NCBI GenBank assembly: GCA_963627915.1
Contig: CAVGCY010000026.1
Span: forward strand, 62,001 to 126,000
Direction of reading: 5' to 3'
Source of the DNA: CALACW01 sp963627915
GTDB taxonomy: Bacteria; Bacillota; Clostridia; Oscillospirales; Acutalibacteraceae
DNA length: 64,000 nt
In this document: positions 1 through 7,788 of the stretch, piece after piece
Numbering within the stretch: the first letter of the stretch is position 1
Layout: every line of letters starts with the position of its first letter
The notes under the pieces: generated by a model
Told to the model about the DNA's origin: nothing
Seen by the model: only the letters and a program-made list of their open reading frames with translations
The model's database searches: none
Program-made: the position numbers and the translations under genes

Positions 1-318
1 ACTTTTTCTCAGTCCCTTCGGCAGCTGGTCGACAAAACAGAAAATGCATTTATTTTTACAGCTGTGCTGTTTATCCATAAGATACGTTTCAAACTCAAGT
101 CCCAGAGAATCCACTCCTGCGACGGATTTGATTCTGACCTCGCGTTCGCCGTTTTCGTCCGAGAGAACAATATTCAAAATACGCGCATCGGCGTAAAAAC
201 GATAATCGAGAACGTCAAAAATGTCATGTCCGTTAATCGATACGATATTATCGCCCGGTTTTATTCCCTTTTTATATGCCGGCGATCCCGGCGCTACGGT
301 ATTAACACAAACGGACAT
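1..318 (-). CDS. DUF512 family protein (PDZ + radical-SAM-like), partial
   Basis: This is the N-terminal 106 residues of a gene whose remainder lies beyond the left edge. It starts at the ATG at 318, behind an AAGGAG site. Residues 1 to about 60 form a PDZ-like domain with the APGSPAYKKGIKPGD pattern and a following SINGHDI strand. A cysteine cluster C-x3-C-x2-C (KNKCIFCF) follows, then DQLPKG, which are hallmarks of the DUF512 family. That family is usually described as PDZ plus a radical-SAM-like fold plus DUF512; its biochemical role is unknown. In many Firmicutes it sits next to the GTPase gene der, which cannot be checked here. The hairpin between this gene and rpmF suggests separate transcription. 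Confidence 0.85.
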   Translation of the reverse strand, partial: MSVCVNTVAPGSPAYKKGIKPGDNIVSINGHDIFDVLDYRFYADARILNIVLSDENGEREVRIKSVAGVDSLGLEFETYLMDKQHSCKNKCIFCFVDQLPKGLRKS

Positions 319-351
319 AACGCTCTCCTTGAAAATAATTTCAGACAACAC

Positions 352-385
352 TAAAAGACGGGGAAGGAATCATGCCTTCTCCGCC
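352..385 (-). terminator. Intrinsic terminator after rpmF
   Basis: On the minus strand an 11-position GC-rich stem (GGCGGAGAAGG paired with CCTTCCCCGTC, one mismatch) with a 7-nt loop is followed by TTTTAG. It lies just after the rpmF stop and before the DUF512 start. Confidence 0.7.
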
Positions 386-416
386 TCTTTATGCCAATAA
401 ACAAATAACGGGAGTA

Positions 417-599
417 TCAGTCCTCGACTTCGATAACTTTTCTGCCGTTATAGTAACCGCAGCTGTTGCAAAGCTTATGGGATTCCTTATATTCGCCGCA
501 CTGAGGACACTTCTGGAGAGAAGGACCTTCCATCTTCCAAACGCTCGAACGTCTCTTATCTCTTCTTGCGTGAGATACGCGTCTTGCAGGTACTGCCAT
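417..599 (-). CDS. rpmF: 50S ribosomal protein L32
   Basis: A 60-residue protein of typical L32 length. It opens with MAVPARRVSHARRDKRRS, the conserved L32 N-terminus that inserts into the large ribosomal subunit. The middle holds CPQCGEYKESHKLCNSCGYY, a four-cysteine zinc ribbon (C+ form of L32). It lies 35 bases after the yceD/DUF177 gene, the widespread yceD-rpmF arrangement, and the two are probably cotranscribed. A hairpin terminator follows. Because it has the zinc-binding form, a zinc-independent paralogue may exist elsewhere in the genome, but that cannot be seen here. Confidence 0.97.
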   Translation of the reverse strand: MAVPARRVSHARRDKRRSSVWKMEGPSLQKCPQCGEYKESHKLCNSCGYYNGRKVIEVED

Positions 600-634
600 A
601 TTAATAACCTCCTAAAATTGTACAGAATAATATT

Positions 635-1111
635 TTATTCATCGAGGAGCTTGCGCAACGCTTCAAGCCTCGGGTCAGGCGGAGCCTTGCAATTGCATTT
701 TTCCTCATTCAGATCCGCACCGCATACGGGGCATAAGCCCTTACAGTTCTCCGAGCACAGAAACCTCGACGGCAGGGAAAGATAAATATCCTCCCTGATA
801 AGCTCGTCAAGATTAAGTCTCATATCATCAACAAGAATAAACAAATCGTTATCCTCATCATTAAGATGCGATATAAGATAGTGATCTATCCTGACGGATC
901 TGTCAGATTTCAGGGGTTTTGCACATTTGGCGCACACGGCGGAATAGGAAAAACAAGCCTCCGCCGACAATGAAACAATTCCTGTATTGTTTCTGACTCT
1001 GCCCGACGCTCTTACCTCTGAGATAAAAGGGTCGCCGTCGATATCGAAAACGTAATCAAACGTCTTTTCCGCGTTCTCGACGTTAAAAACAGGCTCAAGC
1101 TCCAGAATCAT
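635..1111 (-). CDS. YceD/DUF177 family protein
   Basis: A 158-residue acidic protein of the YceD (DUF177) family, whose members are encoded just upstream of rpmF in most bacteria and are linked to 23S rRNA accumulation and ribosome assembly. The central CAKCAKPL and the C-terminal CSENCKGLCPVCGADLN pattern give two paired-cysteine sites, as in Firmicute members. The ATG at 1111 is preferred because it lies 9 nt after AGGAG; the in-frame TTG at 1117 would be only about 3 nt away. It probably forms one transcript with rpmF. The exact molecular function of the family is not established. Confidence 0.9.
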   Translation of the reverse strand: MILELEPVFNVENAEKTFDYVFDIDGDPFISEVRASGRVRNNTGIVSLSAEACFSYSAVCAKCAKPLKSDRSVRIDHYLISHLNDEDNDLFILVDDMRLNLDELIREDIYLSLPSRFLCSENCKGLCPVCGADLNEEKCNCKAPPDPRLEALRKLLDE

Positions 1112-1200
1112 ATACAAAATCTCCTAAAATACGAACAAACAGTATTATATATTTATTGAGCTGATTTGTCAATACTTTTTTTAGGCTCAGCCGAAATATT

Positions 1201-1617
1201 TTACTTCAGAGTGCAAAAATCAAGTACGGACGCCGGGATGTTTTCACTCTCTGTCGATACGGTAAACGTAAATTTAACGTCAGCGTCCTTGCCGAGAGCC
1301 TCAACCTTTTTAAGGAACTCGCCGAGCTCGTTATAATCACGGGAGCCGATGCGAAGAGTAGCGTCTACAAAAATATCCGTTATATCGTGATTGCTCGCGC
1401 AGATTCCGGCAAGAAGACCGTAAAATGCGTCATAACCGCTTACGTCGTAATGATCCGCTGAAATAAGTCTTACCTGATAGTTGACCGAATGTCTTAAATC
1501 ATCGCTTTTTTCCACGCAGATAACGTTGCCGTCGGAGCTTTTAAGAGCCTCGTCAATAAGAGCAATAAGCTTTTTGGTCTTTCCGCTGCCTTTGGTTCCT
1601 GTGAGTAATGTAATCAT
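1201..1617 (-). CDS. Small P-loop ATPase, unknown role
   Basis: A 138-residue protein that opens with a Walker A motif, TGTKGSGKTKKL, at residues 6-17. The segment ITDIFVDATLRI near residue 80 has the hydrophobic-strand-plus-aspartate look of a Walker B. The start at 1617 follows GGAGAAATCATT. The protein is short, with one Rossmann-like alpha/beta domain and no lid or partner domain visible. Similar stand-alone ATP-binding proteins are common in Clostridia and have no assigned function. The neighbours (pgi, yceD-rpmF) give no pathway clue. It could be a nucleotide-binding regulator or a reduced kinase-like protein; the sequence does not decide. Confidence 0.7.
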   Translation of the reverse strand: MITLLTGTKGSGKTKKLIALIDEALKSSDGNVICVEKSDDLRHSVNYQVRLISADHYDVSGYDAFYGLLAGICASNHDITDIFVDATLRIGSRDYNELGEFLKKVEALGKDADVKFTFTVSTESENIPASVLDFCTLK

Positions 1618-1680
1618 AATGATTTCTCCTTTAAACTGTATATTTATAATAAATGATAATATCCTTAATTTTAATATTCC

Positions 1681-3027
1681 TTATTCGGAAAGTCTGTCCG
1701 CAAGCTCGCGTGCAAGCTCCTCGTATCCGGGCTTGCCGAGCAGGGCGAACATATTTTTCTTATAGCTCTCGACTCCGGGCTGATTAAACGGATTGACTCC
1801 GAGCATATATCCGGACACCGCGCACGATTTTTCAAGGAAATAAATGAGCTCGCCGAGATTATATTCGTCCATCGTTTCAAGCTCTATTATGATATTCGGA
1901 ACGCCGCCGTCCGCATGAGCAAGAACCGTACCCTGAAACGCCTTGGAATTAACATACGACATCGTTTTGCCCGCGATAAAGTTAAGCTTGTCGAGATTCT
2001 CCGCGTCCTCTTCTATAGTAATATCGCATTTCGGTCTGTCGAACGCCACGACTGTCTCAAAGAGCTTTCTCTCGCCCTCCTGAACATACTGACCGAGCGA
2101 ATGAAGGTCGGTCGAATAAATTGCCGAAGCGGGGAAAATCCCCTTGTTCTCCTTACCCTCGCTCTCGCCGAAAAGCTGTTTGAACCACTCGTTCATCATT
2201 GTATAATCGGGTTCGTAGCTTACCATCATTTCAATCGCCTTGCCGCTGCGGTAAAGAATATTTCTTATTGCGGCGTAACGGCAGCAGTCGTTTGTAAGCA
2301 CATCGTCGTTCTCATATCTTCTCATCGCGTCTGCCGCGCCGAGCATAAGACGGTCGATATCGATTCCCGCGGCGGCAATGGGCAGAAGCCCTACGGCGGT
2401 AAGAACCGAATATCTTCCTCCGACATCGTCGGGAACTGCGAAAGTTTCGTAACCCTCTCTGTCCGAAAGCTCCTTAAGAGTGCCCTTTGCCCTGTCGGTC
2501 GTGGCGTAAATACGCTTCGCGGCCTCTTTTTCGCCGTATTTTTCAATAAGCATTTTTCTGAATATTCTGAACGCCGCGGCAGGCTCGGTAGTCGTTCCGG
2601 ATTTAGAAATAACGTTTACGGAAAAATCCCTGTCTTTGCAGATAGAAATAATTTCCGAAAGCTCCGTCGGACTGAGCGAATTGCCGGCGAAAAATATCTG
2701 CGGAGTATTCTTTGCCGTGAGATTGTAATTTTTCGACTTGCAAAATTCGACAGCGGCTCTCGCGCCGAGGTACGAACCTCCGATGCCGATAACGACAAGC
2801 ACATCCGAATCGGAAATAATTTTTGCGGCGGCTTTTTTGATTCTTGCGAACTCATCCCTGTCATAATCGACGGGAAGAGTAAGCCAGCCGTGGAAATCGT
2901 TTCCCGCGGCGGAAGCCTTATCGCAGTAAAGCTTGTTATAAGCCGAACGAATTTCGTCCTCTGCCGCCTTAATATCATCCTCGCCGACAAAACCCGCGAG
3001 GTATTTGCAGTTAAGTTTAAGCGCCAT
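1681..3027 (-). CDS. pgi: Glucose-6-phosphate isomerase
   Basis: A 448-residue protein matching the short bacterial form of phosphoglucose isomerase, which interconverts glucose-6-phosphate and fructose-6-phosphate in glycolysis in the cytoplasm. Recognisable blocks in order are VIGIGGSYLGARAA (phosphate-binding loop), ISKSGTTTEPAAAF (SIS-domain sugar-phosphate site), GGRYSVLTAVGLLP, WFKQLFGESEGK with the catalytic glutamate, and FNQPGVESYKKN near the C-terminus. The ATG at 3027 is used because it lies 8 nt after GAAGG; the in-frame TTG at 3033 lies within that spacer. It appears monocistronic. No regulatory element was recognised upstream. Confidence 0.97.
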   Translation of the reverse strand: MALKLNCKYLAGFVGEDDIKAAEDEIRSAYNKLYCDKASAAGNDFHGWLTLPVDYDRDEFARIKKAAAKIISDSDVLVVIGIGGSYLGARAAVEFCKSKNYNLTAKNTPQIFFAGNSLSPTELSEIISICKDRDFSVNVISKSGTTTEPAAAFRIFRKMLIEKYGEKEAAKRIYATTDRAKGTLKELSDREGYETFAVPDDVGGRYSVLTAVGLLPIAAAGIDIDRLMLGAADAMRRYENDDVLTNDCCRYAAIRNILYRSGKAIEMMVSYEPDYTMMNEWFKQLFGESEGKENKGIFPASAIYSTDLHSLGQYVQEGERKLFETVVAFDRPKCDITIEEDAENLDKLNFIAGKTMSYVNSKAFQGTVLAHADGGVPNIIIELETMDEYNLGELIYFLEKSCAVSGYMLGVNPFNQPGVESYKKNMFALLGKPGYEELARELADRLSE

Positions 3028-3129
3028 TTTCAATTCCTTCTGATTATAATTTAATATATAATGTGTTGTTATTATACTATGAGAATGAAATTATTTCAAT
3101 AATAATTCAGACATTTTAACAAAAAAATA

Positions 3130-4368
3130 TTATTCGCCGGCAAAAGAACGCAATATCCGTTTCAATGCAATCGAAAATGTAAGAACTCCCACGTCCTTTT
3201 CGGCTTTGATATCATAGCTTGCAATCGTTTCATCCCCGGATTTGACCGTAAGCGAACCCACGCTGTCCCCCTTTGAAACGGGAGCGTCGACGCTCTCCGG
3301 CAGCGAAATTTCGACTTTTACGTTTTCCGACGATCCCCTGTTTATAAGAATCGGTTCGGGAACGGGAACAATCGGCGCAACATAATCCTCCGCGCCCCCG
3401 GCGACTTTTACCGGATGAACCGCGCTTGAATCAAATTCCGGAGTAAATATTTCATAATTCGCAAATCCCCAGTCAAGCATGTTCCCCGCGGATGAAAATC
3501 TGTCGTTTGAATTATCGCTGCCCAGCACGACTGCGATAAGCTCCGTCGCGTCCCTTTGAGCGGCCGCGGAAATACAGCATCCGGCTTTTGATGTGGTTCC
3601 GGTTTTAAGTCCGGTACAGCCCCGATAGAATCTGACAAGCTTATTCGTGTTTACAAGCTGAGTCTGTCCGTCTCTGAGCGTATCCATCCATATCGTCGAA
3701 TAATTTTTAATAATGTCGTGTTTTAACAGTTCAGCCGACATCAGCGCGATATCGTACGCCGTCGTAAGATGATTTTCGGTCGAATCGTCAAGCCCCGTAC
3801 AATTTTCAAAATGAGTGTTTTTCATTCCGAGTTCCTGCGCGCGCGCGTTCATCATATCCACAAACGCCGTTTCGCTTCCGCTTATATACTCGCCCAGCGC
3901 GGTGCACGCGTCGTTCGCACTGTAAACGGCGGACGCCTTAAGCAGCTCGTCAACCGTCATTATCTCGCCCGGCTTGAGCCAAATCTGACTTCCGCCCTTT
4001 CCCGACGCATTATCGCTTGCGCTCACCGTATCCGTAAGGGAGATTTCACCCGAATCTATGCTCTCGCATACGAGAAGAAGCGTCATTATTTTTGTAACCG
4101 AAGCAGGATAAAGTCTTTCGTTCTCATTCTGCGCGTAAAGCACCTTTTTTGTGCTCCTCTCCATAAGACACACGGCTTTAGCCTTCGTTTCCGGCGTCGA
4201 CGAAACGGCGGGAACGGACGCGTCGACGGTTTTTCCGTTTTCGGGCACAGAGCGCGAAAACGATAACAGCATTTCAAATTCTTCCTTTGAAATCGAAACT
4301 CCCGCACAGCTCCAGGCAAGCACCAGGCTCATAAAAATGCTCGTTGCGATAATAAACGTTCTTTTCAC
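3130..4368 (-). CDS. Serine-type D-Ala-D-Ala carboxypeptidase (PBP5/DacF-like)
   Basis: A 412-residue low-molecular-mass penicillin-binding protein that trims the terminal D-alanine from peptidoglycan stem peptides outside the membrane. A signal peptide covers about residues 1-23. The three S11 peptidase motifs are present: SVTK at about residues 90-93 (nucleophile serine and lysine), SAND in the middle, and KTGTT. A C-terminal beta-rich region (PESVDAPVSKGDSVG) matches the PBP5 C-terminal domain, and an amphipathic end could anchor it. The start is placed at GTG 4368, 9 nt after AAGGAG; the longer ORF would begin before that site. It is divergent from mtaB. Confidence 0.93.
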   Translation of the reverse strand: MKRTFIIATSIFMSLVLAWSCAGVSISKEEFEMLLSFSRSVPENGKTVDASVPAVSSTPETKAKAVCLMERSTKKVLYAQNENERLYPASVTKIMTLLLVCESIDSGEISLTDTVSASDNASGKGGSQIWLKPGEIMTVDELLKASAVYSANDACTALGEYISGSETAFVDMMNARAQELGMKNTHFENCTGLDDSTENHLTTAYDIALMSAELLKHDIIKNYSTIWMDTLRDGQTQLVNTNKLVRFYRGCTGLKTGTTSKAGCCISAAAQRDATELIAVVLGSDNSNDRFSSAGNMLDWGFANYEIFTPEFDSSAVHPVKVAGGAEDYVAPIVPVPEPILINRGSSENVKVEISLPESVDAPVSKGDSVGSLTVKSGDETIASYDIKAEKDVGVLTFSIALKRILRSFAGE

Positions 4369-4510
4369 ACATATCAACTCCTTACGGAATTTATATGCTT
4401 TTAAAAGTTTAAAAATCACATCTTGCCAAACCCTGCGTATTTATAGTATACTGAACAGGTTAAATGAAGATTTACCGAAACTTTAATCAAACTTAACGGA
4501 GGCTTTTTTG

Positions 4511-5797
4511 ATGAAAGCGGCATTTTATACGCTCGGCTGCAAAGTCAATCAGTACGAAACTCAGGAAATGACCGAACAGCTTATAAAAAACGGATTCCTG
4601 ATAGTCGACAGCAGAGAGGACGCGGACGTTTACATAATAAATTCCTGCACCGTAACCGCCGAAAGCAACAGAAAAACGCGTCAGGCAGTCAGACGCTTCA
4701 AGACAAATCATCCGTCGTCCGCCGTAGTGCTGACCGGATGCGTTCCGCAGGCGTTTCCCGATGAGGCTGCGGGGCTTGTCCAGGCGGATATAATTCTCGG
4801 AAACAAAAAAAATTATATGCTGTCCTCCGAAATAAAAAGGTATTTTAAATCCCGTTCGAGAATAAACGATATCGAGAATCACGAAAATCACGAAAAATAC
4901 TCCGGCGGAATTATCACGCAGTTTCAGGGTCACACACGTGCATTTGTCAAAATTCAGGACGGATGCAACAGATTTTGCTCCTACTGCATAATCCCGCAGG
5001 CGCGAGGACGTTCAAGGTCAAAGCCTATGCAGGACATAAAAACGGAGCTTAACGCACTTGCAAAAAAGGGATTTTCGGAGGTTGTGTTCGTCGGCATTAA
5101 TCTGTCCGCATACGGACATGATACGGGAACGGATATTTCGGAGCCTATAATCGCCGCCGAAAACACGGACGGAATTAAAAGAATACGGTTAGGCTCGCTC
5201 GAACCCGACCACCTGACGGATGAGGTTATAGAAAAAATCGCTTTGTGTAAAAAATTCTGTCCGCAGTTTCATATTTCTCTTCAAAGCGGATCGGACGCGG
5301 TATTGAAACGAATGAACCGTCACTACAATTCGGAGGAATACGCACGCCTTGCGGATAAGCTTCGTTCATCGTTTGAGGACGCTTCGCTGACGACCGATAT
5401 TATCGCAGGCTTTCCCGGCGAAACGGACGAGGAATTTAATCAGACAATCGAATTTGCAAAGCGCATCGGCTTTGAAAAAGTACACGTGTTCCCATACTCC
5501 GTAAGAGAAGGCACACGGGCGGCAAAAATGCCCGGACAGCTGAGGCAGAGCGAAAAGGAAAAACGCGCAGGTATTCTGTCGCAGGTTTGCGAACAAATCA
5601 GAGCGGAAAAATTCAAAGAACTTGAAGGGCGAACCTTTTCCGTGCTTTTTGAAAAACCAAAAAACGGATATCAATGCGGTTACACGAAAAACTACACTCC
5701 CGTACGCGTTTTATCGGACACCTGTCTGACGGGGAAAATCGCCGACGTTAAAATCACACATACAAGCGATGAATACTGCGACGCGGTATTATTATAA
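4511..5797 (+). CDS. mtaB: tRNA t6A37 methylthiotransferase MtaB
   Basis: A 428-residue radical-SAM methylthiotransferase. It converts t6A to ms2t6A at position 37 of tRNAs reading ANN codons. The N-terminal UPF0004 domain opens with FYTLGCKVNQYETQ and carries further cysteines (NSCTVT, LTGCVPQ) for the auxiliary cluster. The radical-SAM motif CNRFCSYC lies at about residue 150. HISLQSGSD and TDIIAGFPGETDEEF are typical of the family. The C-terminal stretch ends in a TRAM-like domain. The YTLGCKVNQYET opening separates it from RimO, which is encoded separately at 48646-49974. ATG 4511 follows GGAGG by 8 nt. A strong terminator follows. Confidence 0.93.
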   Translation: MKAAFYTLGCKVNQYETQEMTEQLIKNGFLIVDSREDADVYIINSCTVTAESNRKTRQAVRRFKTNHPSSAVVLTGCVPQAFPDEAAGLVQADIILGNKKNYMLSSEIKRYFKSRSRINDIENHENHEKYSGGIITQFQGHTRAFVKIQDGCNRFCSYCIIPQARGRSRSKPMQDIKTELNALAKKGFSEVVFVGINLSAYGHDTGTDISEPIIAAENTDGIKRIRLGSLEPDHLTDEVIEKIALCKKFCPQFHISLQSGSDAVLKRMNRHYNSEEYARLADKLRSSFEDASLTTDIIAGFPGETDEEFNQTIEFAKRIGFEKVHVFPYSVREGTRAAKMPGQLRQSEKEKRAGILSQVCEQIRAEKFKELEGRTFSVLFEKPKNGYQCGYTKNYTPVRVLSDTCLTGKIADVKITHTSDEYCDAVLL

Positions 5798-5849
5798 TCA
5801 TGTTATAAAATTGAATATACGGATTTAACATATTTATATAATGTTATGC

Positions 5850-5890
5850 CGAAACGCCCGAGCTGAAATCAGCTCGGGCGTTTCGGTTTG
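5850..5890 (+). terminator. Terminator after mtaB
   Basis: A perfect 17-bp inverted repeat (CGAAACGCCCGAGCTGA with its complement) with a 2-nt centre, followed by GTTTG. The T tract is weak but the stem is very strong. Confidence 0.75.
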
Positions 5891-6221
5891 CGTTAATATA
5901 ATGTTGTAAGAGGACTGATGTTGACTGTACCGCTTACGTGTATATTCTACAATAGATCGAAGAGATGTACAATATGTGACAAAAAATATTTTTCTTAAAC
6001 TTTTCCTGTCACAGGGAAAGCGGTATACACTCTTCTATTTTCATACAGTTAACTTATGACACATATATTTTCACTTGTGCCATTAGTTCCATATAGTGAC
6101 AAATAAGTAAATATTACAAAAAAAAAAAAAAACGGTTTTGTTTGGATTTTATGTAATTTTTTCTCAATTTTATTGTAATTTTTAACCTGTTTTTTTCAGA
6201 CAAATTGTGCAAACTTAAGCA
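5891..6221. other. AT-rich intergenic stretch with TGTCA/TGACA motifs and long-range stem
   Basis: No coding frame is supported here. The stretch holds TACCGCTT (5928-5935) and its complement AAGCGGTA (about 6018-6026) enclosing roughly 80 nt, and four TGACA/TGTCA words (TGTGACAA near 5975, the inverted repeat CCTGTCACAGG at 6005-6015, TATGACACAT near 6055, TAGTGACAA near 6094). A run of 15 A follows at 6118-6132. These could be binding sites for the XRE protein encoded next door, or an unidentified structured RNA. Neither is proven. Confidence 0.4.
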
Positions 6222-6250
6222 TTGAAATTTATTCCTTTTTTTTGTATAAT
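6222..6250 (+). promoter_or_regulatory. Sigma-A promoter for XRE regulator gene
   Basis: TTGAAA at 6222-6227, a 17-nt spacer, and TATAAT at 6245-6250. The coding start follows about 50 nt downstream. Confidence 0.8.
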
Positions 6251-6298
6251 TATAATATGTAATTTATTTTAAGCAAAAAAAAACGAGGGGACAACAAA

Positions 6299-7741
6299 AT
6301 GGAGAATTTTCAAACAGCCTTAAAGGATGCGCTTAAGCGTCATGACATTACACTTTACAAACTTTCGGAACTCACGGGAATCGACCGAACATATCTTGTA
6401 AAATTAACAAAAGGGCAGCGAAATATTACTCCGCAGAAGCTTAACGAATTGCTGAAATTTATGGATTTGACAGTCGAGGAGGACGAGGAAATCAGGCTCG
6501 CTTACATAGATATGAACTTCGGCTTAAATAAATTTAACAAATATATGAATATTTTCATATCCGACAACAACGATACAACGACGGTCGTATCAGACTCAAA
6601 CGCAATAGAAATATCCGCGGAATTTACCGAGCCCGTTACCGATTTCGATTCATATAACGAATTTATCAAAGCCTTATACGCAGTAACGTCATATGAAGGC
6701 GAATCAGGCGAAAACAAACGCATATATACGAATATCGACGCGTCGATAACCCGCGATTTATTCGACTCGATTTCAAAAAAAGCCGGAAATATCGACATAA
6801 AGCAGATTATGACAAAAGTCGCCGATTCGGATTATTCAAATATAATCAAAAGCGCGGTCGAGTTCATGCTGAAAGGTTATAAAATATATTATTGCCACAC
6901 AAATTCAGATCTTTCAAAAAGAGCGGATATCATCTTTCCGTATTTTTATGTTACAAGCGAACTGTGCGTTTTCACAAATTCATCGATGACAAGCGGATTT
7001 GTCGCAAAAAATAAAAAATTCGCCGATACGTATGCGAGGAAAATATCCGCCGCGGCAAATGAGATGAAAAGCATAGTATCTCTTACTCAAGATATACTGG
7101 ACATAAAAAATTCTATGCTTAAGCTAATCCCGTATTCGGACAAAACAAGGATATGCGTAGAGTATAACTTATGCGTAACGCTTTTTATGACGCTCGATAT
7201 GTGGGAGCAGATAGCTAAGCCCGACGTCCCCAATCGCACCTACTTAAGAGATTCGACATACAAATACTATCAGTCTATACTGCACACACAGAAGCATTCG
7301 TTTACGCTCCATTCGTACGAAGGAATAGAGAAATTCACAAACGACGGTATCGTATTTCAGATGCCTACGGAATATGCCGAAGCGCTGACTGTGGAAAACC
7401 GCGCAAAGATATACCGGAATTTAATCGAACACTACAAAAAAGACGAGCACGAAATACACATTTCAAAAAAGAACGTATTTAATAACAAAATAGCGATAGA
7501 TATTACGGATAAATACTCCAACCGCAAGCAGGTTGTATCGAATCTGTTCGGATTCCTGACAAACTTTTTCGGAAACACAAACATTTCGATTAACGATACG
7601 GAGATAAACAACGAGATAATCGATTTCACTCATCACATAGCGGTTTCGCCGTATTTCTATTCAAAAGAAGAATCTCTCAATATTTTATCTCAGGAGCTGA
7701 GCAAGCTTGAGTACATTATAAAAGATAATCAAAGTAAATAA
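6299..7741 (+). CDS. XRE-family HTH protein with large unknown C-terminal region
   Basis: A 480-residue protein. Residues 1-60 form a Cro/C1-type helix-turn-helix (LYKLSELTGIDRTYLVKLTKG, NITPQKLNELLKFMDLT). The remaining ~420 residues match no domain I recognise. They are charged and contain segments such as KADIIFPYFYVTSELCVFTN that read like an alpha/beta sensor fold. No membrane segment is evident. GAGGGG lies upstream of the ATG. The gene has its own promoter and a terminator shared with the convergent gene. It may repress itself through the TGTCA motifs upstream. Long XRE proteins of this plan (HTH plus unknown effector-sensing region) are seen in gut Clostridia, but I know of no assigned ligand. 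Confidence 0.75.
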   Translation: MENFQTALKDALKRHDITLYKLSELTGIDRTYLVKLTKGQRNITPQKLNELLKFMDLTVEEDEEIRLAYIDMNFGLNKFNKYMNIFISDNNDTTTVVSDSNAIEISAEFTEPVTDFDSYNEFIKALYAVTSYEGESGENKRIYTNIDASITRDLFDSISKKAGNIDIKQIMTKVADSDYSNIIKSAVEFMLKGYKIYYCHTNSDLSKRADIIFPYFYVTSELCVFTNSSMTSGFVAKNKKFADTYARKISAAANEMKSIVSLTQDILDIKNSMLKLIPYSDKTRICVEYNLCVTLFMTLDMWEQIAKPDVPNRTYLRDSTYKYYQSILHTQKHSFTLHSYEGIEKFTNDGIVFQMPTEYAEALTVENRAKIYRNLIEHYKKDEHEIHISKKNVFNNKIAIDITDKYSNRKQVVSNLFGFLTNFFGNTNISINDTEINNEIIDFTHHIAVSPYFYSKEESLNILSQELSKLEYIIKDNQSK

Positions 7742-7751
7742 AGTTAATGAT

Positions 7752-7784
7752 AAAGCGGTTTCAATTTTACCCGAAACCGCTTTT
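7752..7784. terminator. Bidirectional terminator between XRE gene and PPC-repeat gene
   Basis: An 11-bp stem, AAAGCGGTTTC / GAAACCGCTTT, with a 10-nt loop, flanked by T runs on the + strand and by A-rich sequence in the reverse sense. It serves both convergent genes. Confidence 0.85.
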
Positions 7785-7788
7785 GTTA

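Noticed and set aside
1915..3054. 379-residue open frame on the + strand
   Set aside because: It lies antisense to the pgi gene and encodes no recognisable motif.
5928..5970. Second promoter (TTGACT..TATATT) in the intergenic region before the XRE gene
   Set aside because: The spacing is only about 14 nt, too short for a sigma-A promoter.
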